The notes under the pieces: model-generated | What the model was told of the DNA's origin: nothing | The model's input: the letters and a program-made list of their open reading frames with translations, nothing else | Databases searched by the model: none | Source of the DNA: Flavobacteriaceae bacterium CG2_30_34_30 | GTDB taxonomy: Bacteria; Bacteroidota; Bacteroidia; Flavobacteriales; Flavobacteriaceae | NCBI GenBank assembly: GCA_001873105.1 | Contig: MNYN01000086.1 | Coordinates: 1 to 58,498 of the forward strand | Direction of reading: 5' to 3' | DNA length: 58,498 nt | Program-made: the position numbers and the translations under genes | In this document: positions 27,269 to 36,511 of the stretch, one piece after another | Layout: every line of letters begins with the position of its first letter | Numbering within the stretch: position 1 is the stretch's first letter

Positions 27269-27838
27269 CTATTGAATAACCAATGGAAAAGTAACGCTTA
27301 TATCGGTATCTCCACCTGCGTTCGTAATGTTACCTTCACTTACTCCTTCTGCAAATTTATCCAAATCATGGCGTAAGGTGATGGTGAAATTCCCAATACT
27401 AGGCGCTCCTGTTTGAAGGCTAAATTCAAGACCAAGCGGATTGCCATTTTCATCTAAATCTAAATAGGTGATGTTTGTAATGTTCAAACCGCCACCCACT
27501 TGGTAAAAAAATTGGTGTGCAATGTCTTCGTCTTTAATTTCTAGTGTAATATCATCAACAGGGCTTTCGGTTTCATTTAATACTACCATAGATGCGTTAT
27601 AGGAAGCGTTTGCTAATAAATCGCTACTGCTAGTTATTATAGGAGCATTTGGGCCATCGCCATCTAAGTCGCGGTATTCTATAACCACATTTGGTCCTTG
27701 GTTTGTAACTAAAGTAACTCTAAGTGTGGTGATTAGCTCCTCTTCATTTATTGGATCGCCACCGTTGTCATTTCTTGAACAAGAGGTTAAAAAAAGAGTT
27801 GCAGTAAAGAAAAGCACTATTATTTTTAAATTTTTCAT
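27269..27838 (-). CDS. Exported lipoprotein paired with the TonB-dependent receptor
   Basis: A 189-residue lipoprotein: signal peptide with lipobox LTSC (around 17-20), then S-R-N-D after the cysteine, an acidic start of the mature protein and a beta-rich domain (TTLRVTLVTNQG, SYNASMVVLNE, FFYQVGGGLNITNI, GNFTITLRHD). It is the last gene of the operon, 18 bases after the receptor gene. Relatives are often annotated 'type 1 periplasmic binding fold' for no clear reason. By analogy with surface lipoproteins that pair with TonB receptors it may capture the same substrate; this is inference. Confidence 0.78.
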   Translation of the reverse strand: MKNLKIIVLFFTATLFLTSCSRNDNGGDPINEEELITTLRVTLVTNQGPNVVIEYRDLDGDGPNAPIITSSSDLLANASYNASMVVLNETESPVDDITLEIKDEDIAHQFFYQVGGGLNITNITYLDLDENGNPLGLEFSLQTGAPSIGNFTITLRHDLDKFAEGVSEGNITNAGGDTDISVTFPLVIQ

Positions 27839-27856
27839 ACGTGTTTGTGTTAAAGT

Positions 27857-30250
27857 TTAATAATTAATTTTTAATCGTACTATAATATTTCTTCCTAAGT
27901 CATCTGCATAATAACGAAGTCGGTTTAGGTAATCTCGGTATTCGGTATCAAAAATATTATGGATAGTAAGCCCTAGGTTTAAAACTGAGTTATCAAATAC
28001 TTTAAAATCGGCATCTGCATTAAAATGCAAGAGATGGTAAGCATCCGGCGGTGTGCTTAAATCTACTAAAGCAAAAGTGTTTGTACTGGGCAAAAATATT
28101 TCAAAATTTGTTTCTGGATATTCATTTTGTCGAAACACATAGTTACTTTCCAAAGATAGTTTTAGGTTTTTCCATTTTTTATTTTTATAATGAAAATATG
28201 TCGCTAAATTAGCTGGTGGCATTTGTATCAAGGCTTCATCGGTTTTCTTGTCGTTTCCTTTTACAAATGAAAATTTTGTATTTACAGAAAAGTTGCGATC
28301 CAATTTCACATACCCATCAATATCTATTCCAAAGAGAGTAGCATTAGTTTGCCGAAACTCCCATACTTGAAAATTTCCACGGATGGTTTGTTCAATTGCA
28401 ACAGGTTCTAACAAAATAAAATTTTGTATAGAATTTAAATATGGATTGATGGTAAAACTAAAATTAGCTTCTTTTTTTTCCAAAGCCACAGAAAATTTAT
28501 TTGCAATTTCTTGAGTAAATCGAATATCTCCTATTTCAATTCTGGATGCCGATTGGTGTAACCCCTCACTGAACAATTCCGAAGGATTTGGAGCTCTTGT
28601 AGCTAGAGAATAGTTAACAAGAAGGTCATAATTTTTTAAAAATGAATACCTAAAACCGGCAGTTCCTGAAAAGTTATGGTAATTAAAAATAGGATTAGTA
28701 AGTATTTGGTTTCCAAAATCTTCCACCACAATTTCAGGGAATTCTAAGTTGTATTCTCTGCTTTCCCAAAGGGATTTTCTATAAAATTTATTTGCATCGA
28801 TATGGTTAAAATCATAACGAAATCCACCTTCTAAAGTCCAAAAGTCGTCTAAACGATATTTTCCTAAGACATATATTGCGGCATCCAGTTTGTCATAATC
28901 AGGAATGAGTCTGCGCACACCGGTATCCGGATTGGCATAATTGTTTTGATACCGCAATAAAATACCTGCATTTCCTTTCAATTTTGGATGTGCATCATAA
29001 CTTAGATCAGCAGTCAAGGAGTGGGAGGAAAGTTCTAAATCTACCGCTGCTTTATCACCACGTCCACCGCGCCGAATATCAAACTCCAGTCGGTTGTTAA
29101 ATTGAAAATCGTATTGGGTTTCCAGTTTTCCAAAATTAGTAAGACGGCGAAACACTTTTACTTTTGCTAAATGGTGTGTAACTTCCTGTTTTGGATTGTC
29201 AATGGTATATGTAAAATCATTTATCACCAAAGGTCGATTGCTATTTATGGCTCTGAATTGGTCATCAGCACCACCTATATGCGATGCTCTAAGGATTCCT
29301 AATTCATTTTGAAAAAAGGAATAATAGCCTTCAAAACCATAGGTAAATTTATTTACTCCAAAACGCAAAGAGGCACCTTTTTCAACCATTGCCGTATTGC
29401 TAAGCACATAGTTAGGAGCTTCAAAATCGCCAAATCTTTTAAAGGTTCCTTGAGTATTAGCATACCAACCGTTTTCATAGGTTTTTGTTAAGGAAGAAGT
29501 TAGTGTTCCACCCCGTCCATTTGTACCTGCTGTCAGTATTGTTTTTCCAAACAAAGAATCATTTTTAATAATTCTTTCTGGTTCTAACAATACTATGCCG
29601 CCAACTGCATCTCCACCATATTGCAAAGCCGATGCTCCTTTAATTACGGAAATACTTCCGGCACTATTTACATCTACATTAGGGGCATGTTCGGCACCCC
29701 ATTCCTGGTCTTGCATACGCACGCCATTATTCATTATTACCACACGACTGCTATGTAATCCTTGAATAACAGGTTTTACTACGGTACTTCCTGTATTTAA
29801 AGAGGAAACACCACTAAGTAATTTTAAAGCATCACCAAGATTTGCATAACTTAAACTTTCTAATTGGTCACTGCTTATTTTGTTTTCCAATTGGGTAGTG
29901 ACATGGTCTATTCCTGCGCTACCTTTAACAGTAACTTGATCTAATTCTTCTAGATGATGTTCTAGCTTTATGGTTAGTTTTCCGTTATTTGGTACTGTTA
30001 TCTGAACAATCTTGGTGGAACATTCCGGATGAGAAACTTGCAAGGTATAGGTGCCCGGGCAAATATTTTCTAGCCGAAAGTTTCCGTTTAAATCGGTTTG
30101 AGTAATTTTTTCAACTCCAACAACTATAATGGTAGCTCCAATAAGTTTGCTGCCATCGTGAAAATCCTCAATACTTCCTTCAAGCGTTTCTGAACATACT
30201 TGGGGGTATATATAAGAGGTAAAAAATAAAAATAGTATGAATAATCGCAT
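27857..30250 (-). CDS. TonB-dependent receptor, possibly for a metal ion
   Basis: A 797-residue outer-membrane receptor. Signal peptide, an N-terminal carboxypeptidase-like regulatory domain (about 20-105: GSIEDFHDGSKLIGATIIVVG in part, NLNGNFRLENICPGTYTL-type repeat), plug domain with SSRVVIMNNGVRMQDQEWG, AEHAPNVDVNSAGSISVIKG and ALQYGGDAVGGIV, then the 22-strand barrel region ending in an aromatic residue (RLKINY). The plug HxxH-like 'GAEHAP' and the neighbouring His/Cys-rich protein point to a metal (zinc or copper-type) substrate rather than a glycan; no SusD partner exists. Substrate inference is moderate. Confidence 0.87.
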   Translation of the reverse strand: MRLFILFLFFTSYIYPQVCSETLEGSIEDFHDGSKLIGATIIVVGVEKITQTDLNGNFRLENICPGTYTLQVSHPECSTKIVQITVPNNGKLTIKLEHHLEELDQVTVKGSAGIDHVTTQLENKISSDQLESLSYANLGDALKLLSGVSSLNTGSTVVKPVIQGLHSSRVVIMNNGVRMQDQEWGAEHAPNVDVNSAGSISVIKGASALQYGGDAVGGIVLLEPERIIKNDSLFGKTILTAGTNGRGGTLTSSLTKTYENGWYANTQGTFKRFGDFEAPNYVLSNTAMVEKGASLRFGVNKFTYGFEGYYSFFQNELGILRASHIGGADDQFRAINSNRPLVINDFTYTIDNPKQEVTHHLAKVKVFRRLTNFGKLETQYDFQFNNRLEFDIRRGGRGDKAAVDLELSSHSLTADLSYDAHPKLKGNAGILLRYQNNYANPDTGVRRLIPDYDKLDAAIYVLGKYRLDDFWTLEGGFRYDFNHIDANKFYRKSLWESREYNLEFPEIVVEDFGNQILTNPIFNYHNFSGTAGFRYSFLKNYDLLVNYSLATRAPNPSELFSEGLHQSASRIEIGDIRFTQEIANKFSVALEKKEANFSFTINPYLNSIQNFILLEPVAIEQTIRGNFQVWEFRQTNATLFGIDIDGYVKLDRNFSVNTKFSFVKGNDKKTDEALIQMPPANLATYFHYKNKKWKNLKLSLESNYVFRQNEYPETNFEIFLPSTNTFALVDLSTPPDAYHLLHFNADADFKVFDNSVLNLGLTIHNIFDTEYRDYLNRLRYYADDLGRNIIVRLKINY

Positions 30251-30280
30251 TTTTAATTAATTATTTAGTGAATACTTCTG

Positions 30281-30311
30281 TTTTTTTTACCAGAAGAAAT
30301 GGTAAAAAAAA
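30281..30311 (-). promoter_or_regulatory. 12-bp A/T-anchored hairpin before the TonB receptor gene
   Basis: TTTTTTTTACCA (30281-30292) pairs perfectly with TGGTAAAAAAAA (30300-30311) around GAAGAAA. It occupies the gap between the His/Cys-rich gene and the receptor gene. On the coding strand it is not followed by T residues, so it is not a normal terminator; it may protect or process the mRNA, or tune receptor translation. Confidence 0.4.
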
Positions 30312-30324
30312 ATAAAAACGGTTG

Positions 30325-30657
30325 TTAAGCTACAGCCGGAGGTCCACGTAAATTAAAATGCAGTTGGTTATAATTGCTAAAAAGCAATGTATAGGAAGAA
30401 AAAGTAGAATTAAAGTTTTTTATTAGTGAAGGAGTTTCTTCAAAAAAAGAAATAAGTATAGCTGGGGTGAGGTGAAAATCACAAAGCTGGCAATCTAGAT
30501 CTTTTTTGTGAAAATGCAGTGTACCCATTTCAGTACAATGCTGGTGCTTGTCATGACTATAGGCATGAGCAAAATTTATTATGGATGGAAAAAGCAAAGC
30601 AAAAGCAAGAATTGCAAGGAGTATTTTTTTTGCTATGTTGCTTTTTTGCTCTTTCAT
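30325..30657 (-). CDS. His/Cys-rich small exported or membrane protein
   Basis: A 110-residue protein with an N-terminal hydrophobic segment (ILLAILAFALLFPSIINFAHA), likely a signal peptide or anchor, followed by a metal-ligand-like cluster HSHDKHQHCTEMGTLHFHKK (spanning part of about 32-52) and DCQLCDFH, and a C terminus ending RGPPAVA. The density of histidines and the CxxC pair suggest periplasmic metal binding. Small proteins of this build that end in RGPPA are, as I recall, often found just before TonB receptors in flavobacteria. The start overlaps the upstream stop by 4 bases. Confidence 0.78.
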   Translation of the reverse strand: MKEQKSNIAKKILLAILAFALLFPSIINFAHAYSHDKHQHCTEMGTLHFHKKDLDCQLCDFHLTPAILISFFEETPSLIKNFNSTFSSYTLLFSNYNQLHFNLRGPPAVA

Positions 30658-30953
30658 GAAGCATCATCGAGATTTTTAAAACCAAATCTTCTAAGCATTT
30701 TCTTTTCAAAAGCCCAAAAGAAATCAATTTCACCGTATAACCACCCTATAATTAGTAATATAATTTGATAGGCTAAAAATAAAAGGATAATTCGGATGGG
30801 CCAAAATAACCAAAAGTCTGCTGAAATTCCTAAAAGTAATGTTAAAGGTTTCCCTAGTTTAGTTGCTGTGCTTCCCGTGATTCCAAAAACTATAAAAATA
30901 GTGAGTAATTGCCAATTGGAAGATATGCCCCAACGTGCTTTTAATTTCTTCAT
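30654..30953 (-). CDS. DUF6787-like membrane protein
   Basis: A 99-residue protein with two to three hydrophobic helices (LLTIFIVFGITGSTATKLG; FWPIRIILLFLAYQIILLIIGWLYG) and the conserved motif KARWGISSNWQLL at the N terminus and FFWAFEKKMLRRFGF at the C terminus. It matches my recollection of DUF6787, formerly mislabelled 'prolipoprotein diacylglyceryl transferase'. Function unknown. Overlaps both flanking genes by 4 bases (ATGA), so it is coupled to them. Confidence 0.75.
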   Translation of the reverse strand: MKKLKARWGISSNWQLLTIFIVFGITGSTATKLGKPLTLLLGISADFWLFWPIRIILLFLAYQIILLIIGWLYGEIDFFWAFEKKMLRRFGFKNLDDAS

Positions 30954-31360
30954 CGAAGTTTTTGGTTGTAAGTAGTTTCAAAATATTTGAAGTAATTATA
31001 TAATAGGTAATTTACTTCTAGTCCATAACGAACATTTGAGTCATAATTAATTTCTTGTTCGTATAAAAGTTTAGAATATCCAGGTGAATATACCCTTCGG
31101 TTGTACTCTGAAACATAAATCTGATTTCTGGTTTCTAAATATTCTATTCCATAAAATGTTTTGGGAGGTTGTGTCATAAGCCAGGAATTAAACCCGGGTT
31201 CTATGATAATGATTTCATATTCTATACTGTCATTTGCAATGCGTAACGTATCGGAGGAGGCAATAGAAGGCAAATCACCTCCTGATTTTACGGTTTTTTT
31301 TGTAGAATCACAACTGTACATGAAAAGGGAAAATGCCATTAAAATGTATATACTTTTCAT
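30950..31360 (-). CDS. DUF6146 family lipoprotein
   Basis: A 136-residue lipoprotein with signal peptide and lipobox MYSC (14-17). The mature part contains SIEYEIIIIEPGFNSWLMTQPP and ETRNQIYVSEYNRRVYSPGYS (given in part), which I associate with DUF6146, a Bacteroidota-only family. It is the first gene of the five-gene operon ending in the TonB receptor and its partner lipoprotein. Gap 31361-31529 upstream contains a -7-like TATTTTTG on this strand (31478-31471) but no gene. Confidence 0.75.
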   Translation of the reverse strand: MKSIYILMAFSLFMYSCDSTKKTVKSGGDLPSIASSDTLRIANDSIEYEIIIIEPGFNSWLMTQPPKTFYGIEYLETRNQIYVSEYNRRVYSPGYSKLLYEQEINYDSNVRYGLEVNYLLYNYFKYFETTYNQKLR

Positions 31361-31529
31361 CTATAAGTAATTATATGTTTTTCATTAGTTATATGAAATC
31401 GCTTCTCTTCCTAGGTGTTTACTTACACAAACTAGCTATTAATGGCTATTTCATAGGAAACCAATAGGTACAAAAATACCTAAAATAAATGCACAGATTT
31501 TCATTTTAACGGCATTTAACAAAAAAACA

Positions 31530-32486
31530 TTAGTTAGACTGAAATATTTCAATAATTTGTTGTGCTAATTCGGTGCCAATTCTGTCTTGTGCTTCATTGG
31601 TTGCAGCACCGATATGTGGTGTTAAGGATATTTTAGGATGCATCAATACTTTTATTTCAGGAACTGGTTCTTTTTCAAAAGTGTCTAGACCGGCAAAGGA
31701 TAGTTTGTTGTTATCTAACGCCTCTACTAAAGCCACTTCATCAAGTACACCACCACGTGCTGCATTGATTATAGCAGCACCATCTTTCATTAAAGCAATT
31801 TGTTCTTTTCCAATTACATATTGCTTTTGTGCAGGCACGTGTATGGTAACAAAATCACTTTGGTTTAGCAAATCGTTTAAGGGTATCGTCTTGATTTTTA
31901 CCTCCAAACTTTGTCCATCAAATAATTCTACTTTAATGGATTCGTTTTCTATAAAACTATCAGAAGCAATAACCTTCATGCCACAGCCTAGTGCAATTTT
32001 AGCAACTTCTTTACCTATGCGTCCTATGCCAATTATTCCAAGGGTTTTTCCTCTTAATTCCACCCCTTTTGCATAGGCTTTTTTAAGGTCGTTGAATTTT
32101 AAATCACCATCTAAAGGCATATTTCTATTGGCATCGTGTAAAAATCGAATGCCGGTAAAAAGATGGGCAAAAACTAATTCGGCAACAGATGCCGAGGAAG
32201 AAGCCGGTGTATTGATTACCTTTATTCCTTTTTCACGTGCATAAGCTACGTCAATATTGTCCATACCCACGCCGCCACGACCTATCACTTTAATAGATGG
32301 GCAGGCGTCTATTACTTCTTTACGTACTGTGGTTGCACTACGCACCAAAACCACGTCAATAGCGTGTTGGTTTACATAATTTGCCAATTGTTCTTGGGCA
32401 ACTTTAGTAGTTATTACTTCAAATCCGGCTTGTTGTAATGTGTCTATACCACTTTTTGAAATTCCGTCGTTTGCTAATACTTTCAT
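31530..32486 (-). CDS. serA: D-3-phosphoglycerate dehydrogenase
   Basis: A 318-residue NAD-dependent 2-hydroxyacid dehydrogenase, first step of serine synthesis. NAD-binding GIIGIGRIGKEVA, catalytic arginine in NAARGGVLDE, glutamate in DTFEKEPVPE and histidine in LTPHIGAAT are present. It is the short form: no C-terminal ACT or regulatory domain, so allosteric inhibition by serine of the E. coli type is unlikely. Encoded directly after serC (50-base gap), the pair forming a serine operon. Confidence 0.93.
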   Translation of the reverse strand: MKVLANDGISKSGIDTLQQAGFEVITTKVAQEQLANYVNQHAIDVVLVRSATTVRKEVIDACPSIKVIGRGGVGMDNIDVAYAREKGIKVINTPASSSASVAELVFAHLFTGIRFLHDANRNMPLDGDLKFNDLKKAYAKGVELRGKTLGIIGIGRIGKEVAKIALGCGMKVIASDSFIENESIKVELFDGQSLEVKIKTIPLNDLLNQSDFVTIHVPAQKQYVIGKEQIALMKDGAAIINAARGGVLDEVALVEALDNNKLSFAGLDTFEKEPVPEIKVLMHPKISLTPHIGAATNEAQDRIGTELAQQIIEIFQSN

Positions 32487-32535
32487 AAGCTTGTTTCGCC
32501 TAGGCGATTGTAATTTAATTTATTTGAGATGTTTT

Positions 32536-33603
32536 TTAACCTTTACTTTTTAAATGTTGCATTACATCCACCAAAACCTGAACGCTTTCCAGTGGCAATG
32601 CATTGTACATAGAGGCACGATATCCACCAACGCTTCGGTGTCCGTTTAATCCATTAATACCTGCTTCTTTCACTAATCCTTCAAAAGTATCTTTCATCGA
32701 TTCATCCACTAGGTTAAAAGTAGCGTTCATAGTAGATCGGTCTTCTTTATTGGCTACAAATCCTTTAAATAATTCATTGTTATCTATTTCAGCATACACT
32801 AGTGCTGCTTTTTTATTATTTATTTTTTCAATGGCGGCAATACCTCCATTATCTTTCAACCATTCTAAAGTGAGCATGGAAACATATACAGGAAAAACTG
32901 CCGGCGTATTGTACATGCTTTCTTTTTCTATTTGAATTTTGTAATTTAACATAGAAGGAATATAACGAGTTACTTTTCCTAACATTTCTTCTTTTATAAC
33001 AACAAGTGTTGTACCTGCTGGGCCCATGTTTTTTTGTGCACCTGCATAAATTAAGTCAAACATCGAAAAGTCGATGACGCGTGAAAATATATCACTGCTC
33101 ATATCACATACCATAGGGACTTGGGTGGTAGGAAAACTTTTCAATTGGGTGCCAACAATGGTATTGTTACTGGTGCAATGAAAATAATCAACATCGGTGG
33201 GAATGCTGAATCCTTTTGGGATATAATTGAAACCGGCATCTTTTGAAGTAGCAACCTCAATAACCTCACCGAATGCTTTAGCTTCTTTTAAGGCATTGTT
33301 TGCCCAAGTTCCGGTATTGAGATATGCTGCTTTTTTTTCCAACAAATTATAGGCAACCATTAAAAACTGTAAACTGGCTCCACCTTGCAGAAAAAGTGCT
33401 TGGTAACCTTTTCCTTCTAATCCTAAATGCTCTAAGGCAAGGCTTCTAGCACGATCCATTACTGCAACAAAGTCTTTGCTGCGATGCGAAATTTCTAATA
33501 ACGAAAGATCGGAGTCATTAAAATTAAGAACGGCTTTAGACGCCATTTCAAAAACCGATTGTGGTAAAATACAAGGTCCAGCACTATAGTTATGTTTTTT
33601 CAT
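32536..33603 (-). CDS. serC: Phosphoserine aminotransferase
   Basis: A 355-residue PLP-dependent transaminase (class V) converting 3-phosphohydroxypyruvate to phosphoserine, also used in PLP synthesis. N terminus MKKHNYSAGPCILP, the LQGGASLQF phosphate-binding region and the PLP lysine in YAGAQKNMGPAG are characteristic; GHRSVGGYRASMYNA is the conserved end. Leads the serC-serA operon. A small inverted repeat (ATTCC/GGAAT, 33611-33626) lies in its leader. Confidence 0.95.
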   Translation of the reverse strand: MKKHNYSAGPCILPQSVFEMASKAVLNFNDSDLSLLEISHRSKDFVAVMDRARSLALEHLGLEGKGYQALFLQGGASLQFLMVAYNLLEKKAAYLNTGTWANNALKEAKAFGEVIEVATSKDAGFNYIPKGFSIPTDVDYFHCTSNNTIVGTQLKSFPTTQVPMVCDMSSDIFSRVIDFSMFDLIYAGAQKNMGPAGTTLVVIKEEMLGKVTRYIPSMLNYKIQIEKESMYNTPAVFPVYVSMLTLEWLKDNGGIAAIEKINNKKAALVYAEIDNNELFKGFVANKEDRSTMNATFNLVDESMKDTFEGLVKEAGINGLNGHRSVGGYRASMYNALPLESVQVLVDVMQHLKSKG

Positions 33604-33745
33604 AAGTACATATTCCCGTAAAGGAATCTCAAAATTTAAAAATTAATAAAGGTATTCCAACCAACTCTTTTTTATGCCGAAATTGGTAATGAAATATCAG
33701 ACTGCTAAATTACTGACTTAAAGATTAAAACTAGAAAAATTAGGA

Positions 33746-34807
33746 TTAAATTTTCAACAAGAAGCTAACAGTGTCTTCATTATCTGCATAGTCCCATAAA
33801 TTTGGATGTTGCGTTTCACCAAAAGCAACTTCGGCATCCATAAAACCGGAGGCTACCACACATTGTATGCTAGCGTTTTCTTGTTCTATTTTGGTGTGTA
33901 ATTTTTCCTTAGAAGAATAGTATTCATAAAAAACGGTAGCGATAGGCGAGGAGTAGGAGTTATCTTCTTTCAATAGTAAAAAACCATTGTCCAAAAGTGG
34001 AAATGAACTCATTAAATATACCGCTTTGTTATAATCGTAATTGTTGGCATATTTTTGTTTGTTTACAAGATAATTCCAAGGAAAAACAGCGTTAAAAAAG
34101 GTATCAAAATTATAGTCTTCCGGCACAAATAGTTTAGAAACATTTCTACATCCTAAACCGTAATATCTAAAAATATCGTCTGCCAACCCCTTTAATTGTA
34201 AAGGAGTTTCTTTTCCGGTAAGTACGGCAACAGAATTTCTGTTTTTTCTGATAATATGTGGGTATTTACTAAAGTAATAATCAAAATAACGAGCGGTATT
34301 GTTACTTCCGGTAGCGATGATGGCATCAAAATTTTCCAGACGTTCTTCCGTAAAATGAATTTTTCCTTTAAGTTTTGGTTCTATCTTTTCAAGATAACTT
34401 GCTAAATAGGGTAGAAGTTGCTTGTCTTTTGACGATTGTTTCACTACAACTTGATGTCCGCAGAGTAATACCGAAAGAAAATCGTGAAAACCAACCAAAG
34501 GGATGTTTCCAGCCATGATGATTGCCACTCTTTTTTCTTTCCTATTTTCGAGGTTGTACTCTTGTAACCATTTATTTAGTGATTTTTCCTGTAAAGCCTC
34601 TGCCCAACGTTGCAATGTAAAGCGAATATTTTCATTTGAAAACCAAGCGTTGTGATGCTCAGCCACCATCATTTTATTTTGCATACCCTCAAAAAAAATA
34701 TCGTTATAGGGAATATCCCTTTTTTTGACAGGAGTTTCCAAAGCAAACTGTGCGATAAATTTTCCTAAAGCAATAAAAGCATCTTTTCGTTCTGTTAATG
34801 TGTTCAT
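33746..34807 (-). CDS. Acyl-CoA reductase (LuxC family)
   Basis: A 353-residue member of the LuxC/acyl-CoA reductase family (NAD(P)H-dependent reduction of activated acids to aldehydes). Visible features: RVAIIMAGNIPLVGFHDFLSVLLCGH near residue 93-118 (in part), ATGSNNTARYFDYYF, HIIRKNRNSVAVLTGKE, and the catalytic-cysteine region YYGLGCRNVSKLFVP. LuxD and LuxE are absent, so this is not a luminescence operon; such stand-alone genes are common in flavobacteria and their substrate is unknown. Divergent from the ferredoxin gene across 67 bases with a -7-like TAAATTTG (34853-34846) on this strand. Confidence 0.87.
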   Translation of the reverse strand: MNTLTERKDAFIALGKFIAQFALETPVKKRDIPYNDIFFEGMQNKMMVAEHHNAWFSNENIRFTLQRWAEALQEKSLNKWLQEYNLENRKEKRVAIIMAGNIPLVGFHDFLSVLLCGHQVVVKQSSKDKQLLPYLASYLEKIEPKLKGKIHFTEERLENFDAIIATGSNNTARYFDYYFSKYPHIIRKNRNSVAVLTGKETPLQLKGLADDIFRYYGLGCRNVSKLFVPEDYNFDTFFNAVFPWNYLVNKQKYANNYDYNKAVYLMSSFPLLDNGFLLLKEDNSYSSPIATVFYEYYSSKEKLHTKIEQENASIQCVVASGFMDAEVAFGETQHPNLWDYADNEDTVSFLLKI

Positions 34808-34811
34808 GCAA

Positions 34812-35225
<414 letters not shown>

Positions 35226-35249
35226 GCGTATTGATTTTATATAATCTTA

Positions 35250-35283
35250 AAAACGGAAACCAATAAAGTTTTCGTTTTTTTTT
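35250..35283 (+). terminator. Intrinsic terminator after the ferredoxin gene
   Basis: AAAACGGAAAC (35250-35260) with GTTTTCGTTTT (35268-35278), one G-U pair, a 7-base loop, then a run of T residues. It follows the stop codon by 25 bases. Confidence 0.8.
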
Positions 35284-35345
35284 GTTTAAGAGAATTGGTA
35301 AAAAAATTTTAACTTTATCATTACTATATTTTAAAGCGAAACATT

Positions 35346-36401
35346 ATGAAAACACTTTTACTTTTCACACTACTTTTTTTAACAGGAAATGTAATATCTG
35401 CACAGTGCAGTTTTGACAGTACCATCACTTCCATACCTGATTTAAGTGGCGGAAACCAAGTACAATGTTCAGATCAAGTTATTGTTTTTACAGCACCGGC
35501 AGGATATGACAGTTACCAATGGAAATATACGTTTTCCTCTGGTGGTTCACCCACAAATTTTCCTGGAGAAACAAGTAATACCCTAAGCATTGTAGCAGGT
35601 GATTTAGGATTTGCTTACGTTTTTGTTACTATCACTGACAATGGTTGTACAGAAGACTCTAATGAAATTATGTTTGACACCTGGATATTTTTATCTCCTG
35701 CCATATCCCATAGTTCAGATACAGATTTATGTTTTGGTGAAACCTCTATAATTTCTAATGCATTTGGTGGACCACAAAATTTTAGATGGTACAAAGACGG
35801 GGTTATTGTACAGGAAGGCACGCAGGATTTTTATGTGGTTTCAGAAGCAGGGTCTTATATTTTAGAAGTTTCTTATCCCCAATGTCCAAATCAATGGTTA
35901 TCCAGCGGTGTTCCTGTACCTTTTACAGTAACAGGAGAGGCTGTAACGATTACGGAAACTGACGGCACCTTATTTACCACCGAAAATGGGACAAATTATC
36001 AATGGTTTTTAGAAGGTGTCGAAATTGCGGGAGAAAATACATTTTTTTATACTCCTATAACTACAGGCAATTATACTGTAGAAGTCACATTTCAAGGTGT
36101 AGAGACTTGCATATTAATTTCAGATATTTATTTTTTTGATATACTTTCTTTAGAGGATGACATTTTTAATTCTGTTGTTTATTTTGAAAATACTGTTGCA
36201 AAAAAAGCACAATTCCTTCTTCACAACAAAACAAATCTAGCAATTAAATATAGCGTTTTTGATCTTTCCGGAAAGAAAGTAATTTCTGCTTCTTCAAATG
36301 CTTCTGCCATAATAATTGCAGCTGATTCTTGGAAGAACGGTCTTTATATATGTAACATCACATCTGCTTTAGGGAATATGCATATAAAACTGGTCAAGTA
36401 A
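35346..36401 (+). CDS. Secreted protein with T9SS type A C-terminal signal
   Basis: A 351-residue exported protein. Signal peptide MKTLLLFTLLFLTGNVISAQ (1-20), cleaved after AQ, then two Ig/PKD-like beta domains (QWKYTFSSGG; FRWYKDGVIVQEG; NYQWFLEGVEIAGEN) and a C-terminal domain with YSVFDLSGKKV, WKNGLYICNI and GNMHIKLVK, which is the type A sorting signal recognised by the type IX secretion system. It is expected to be on the cell surface or released. Several paired cysteines suggest disulfides. Its ligand or activity is unknown. Preceded by a TATATTTT -7-like element only. Confidence 0.82.
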   Translation: MKTLLLFTLLFLTGNVISAQCSFDSTITSIPDLSGGNQVQCSDQVIVFTAPAGYDSYQWKYTFSSGGSPTNFPGETSNTLSIVAGDLGFAYVFVTITDNGCTEDSNEIMFDTWIFLSPAISHSSDTDLCFGETSIISNAFGGPQNFRWYKDGVIVQEGTQDFYVVSEAGSYILEVSYPQCPNQWLSSGVPVPFTVTGEAVTITETDGTLFTTENGTNYQWFLEGVEIAGENTFFYTPITTGNYTVEVTFQGVETCILISDIYFFDILSLEDDIFNSVVYFENTVAKKAQFLLHNKTNLAIKYSVFDLSGKKVISASSNASAIIIAADSWKNGLYICNITSALGNMHIKLVK

Positions 36402-36511
36402 TATATTTTGTGGGAATATTAGGTTTGAAATAACATGATGTTAATATAGATTTTAAAGTTTGTCTTTTCAAAAAGATTTTTTTGTACTTTGGTCTATCTG
36501 CAATAAACCTT

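Noticed and set aside
33746..34807. Luminescence (lux) operon
   Set aside because: Only the LuxC-type reductase is present; no LuxA/B/D/E.
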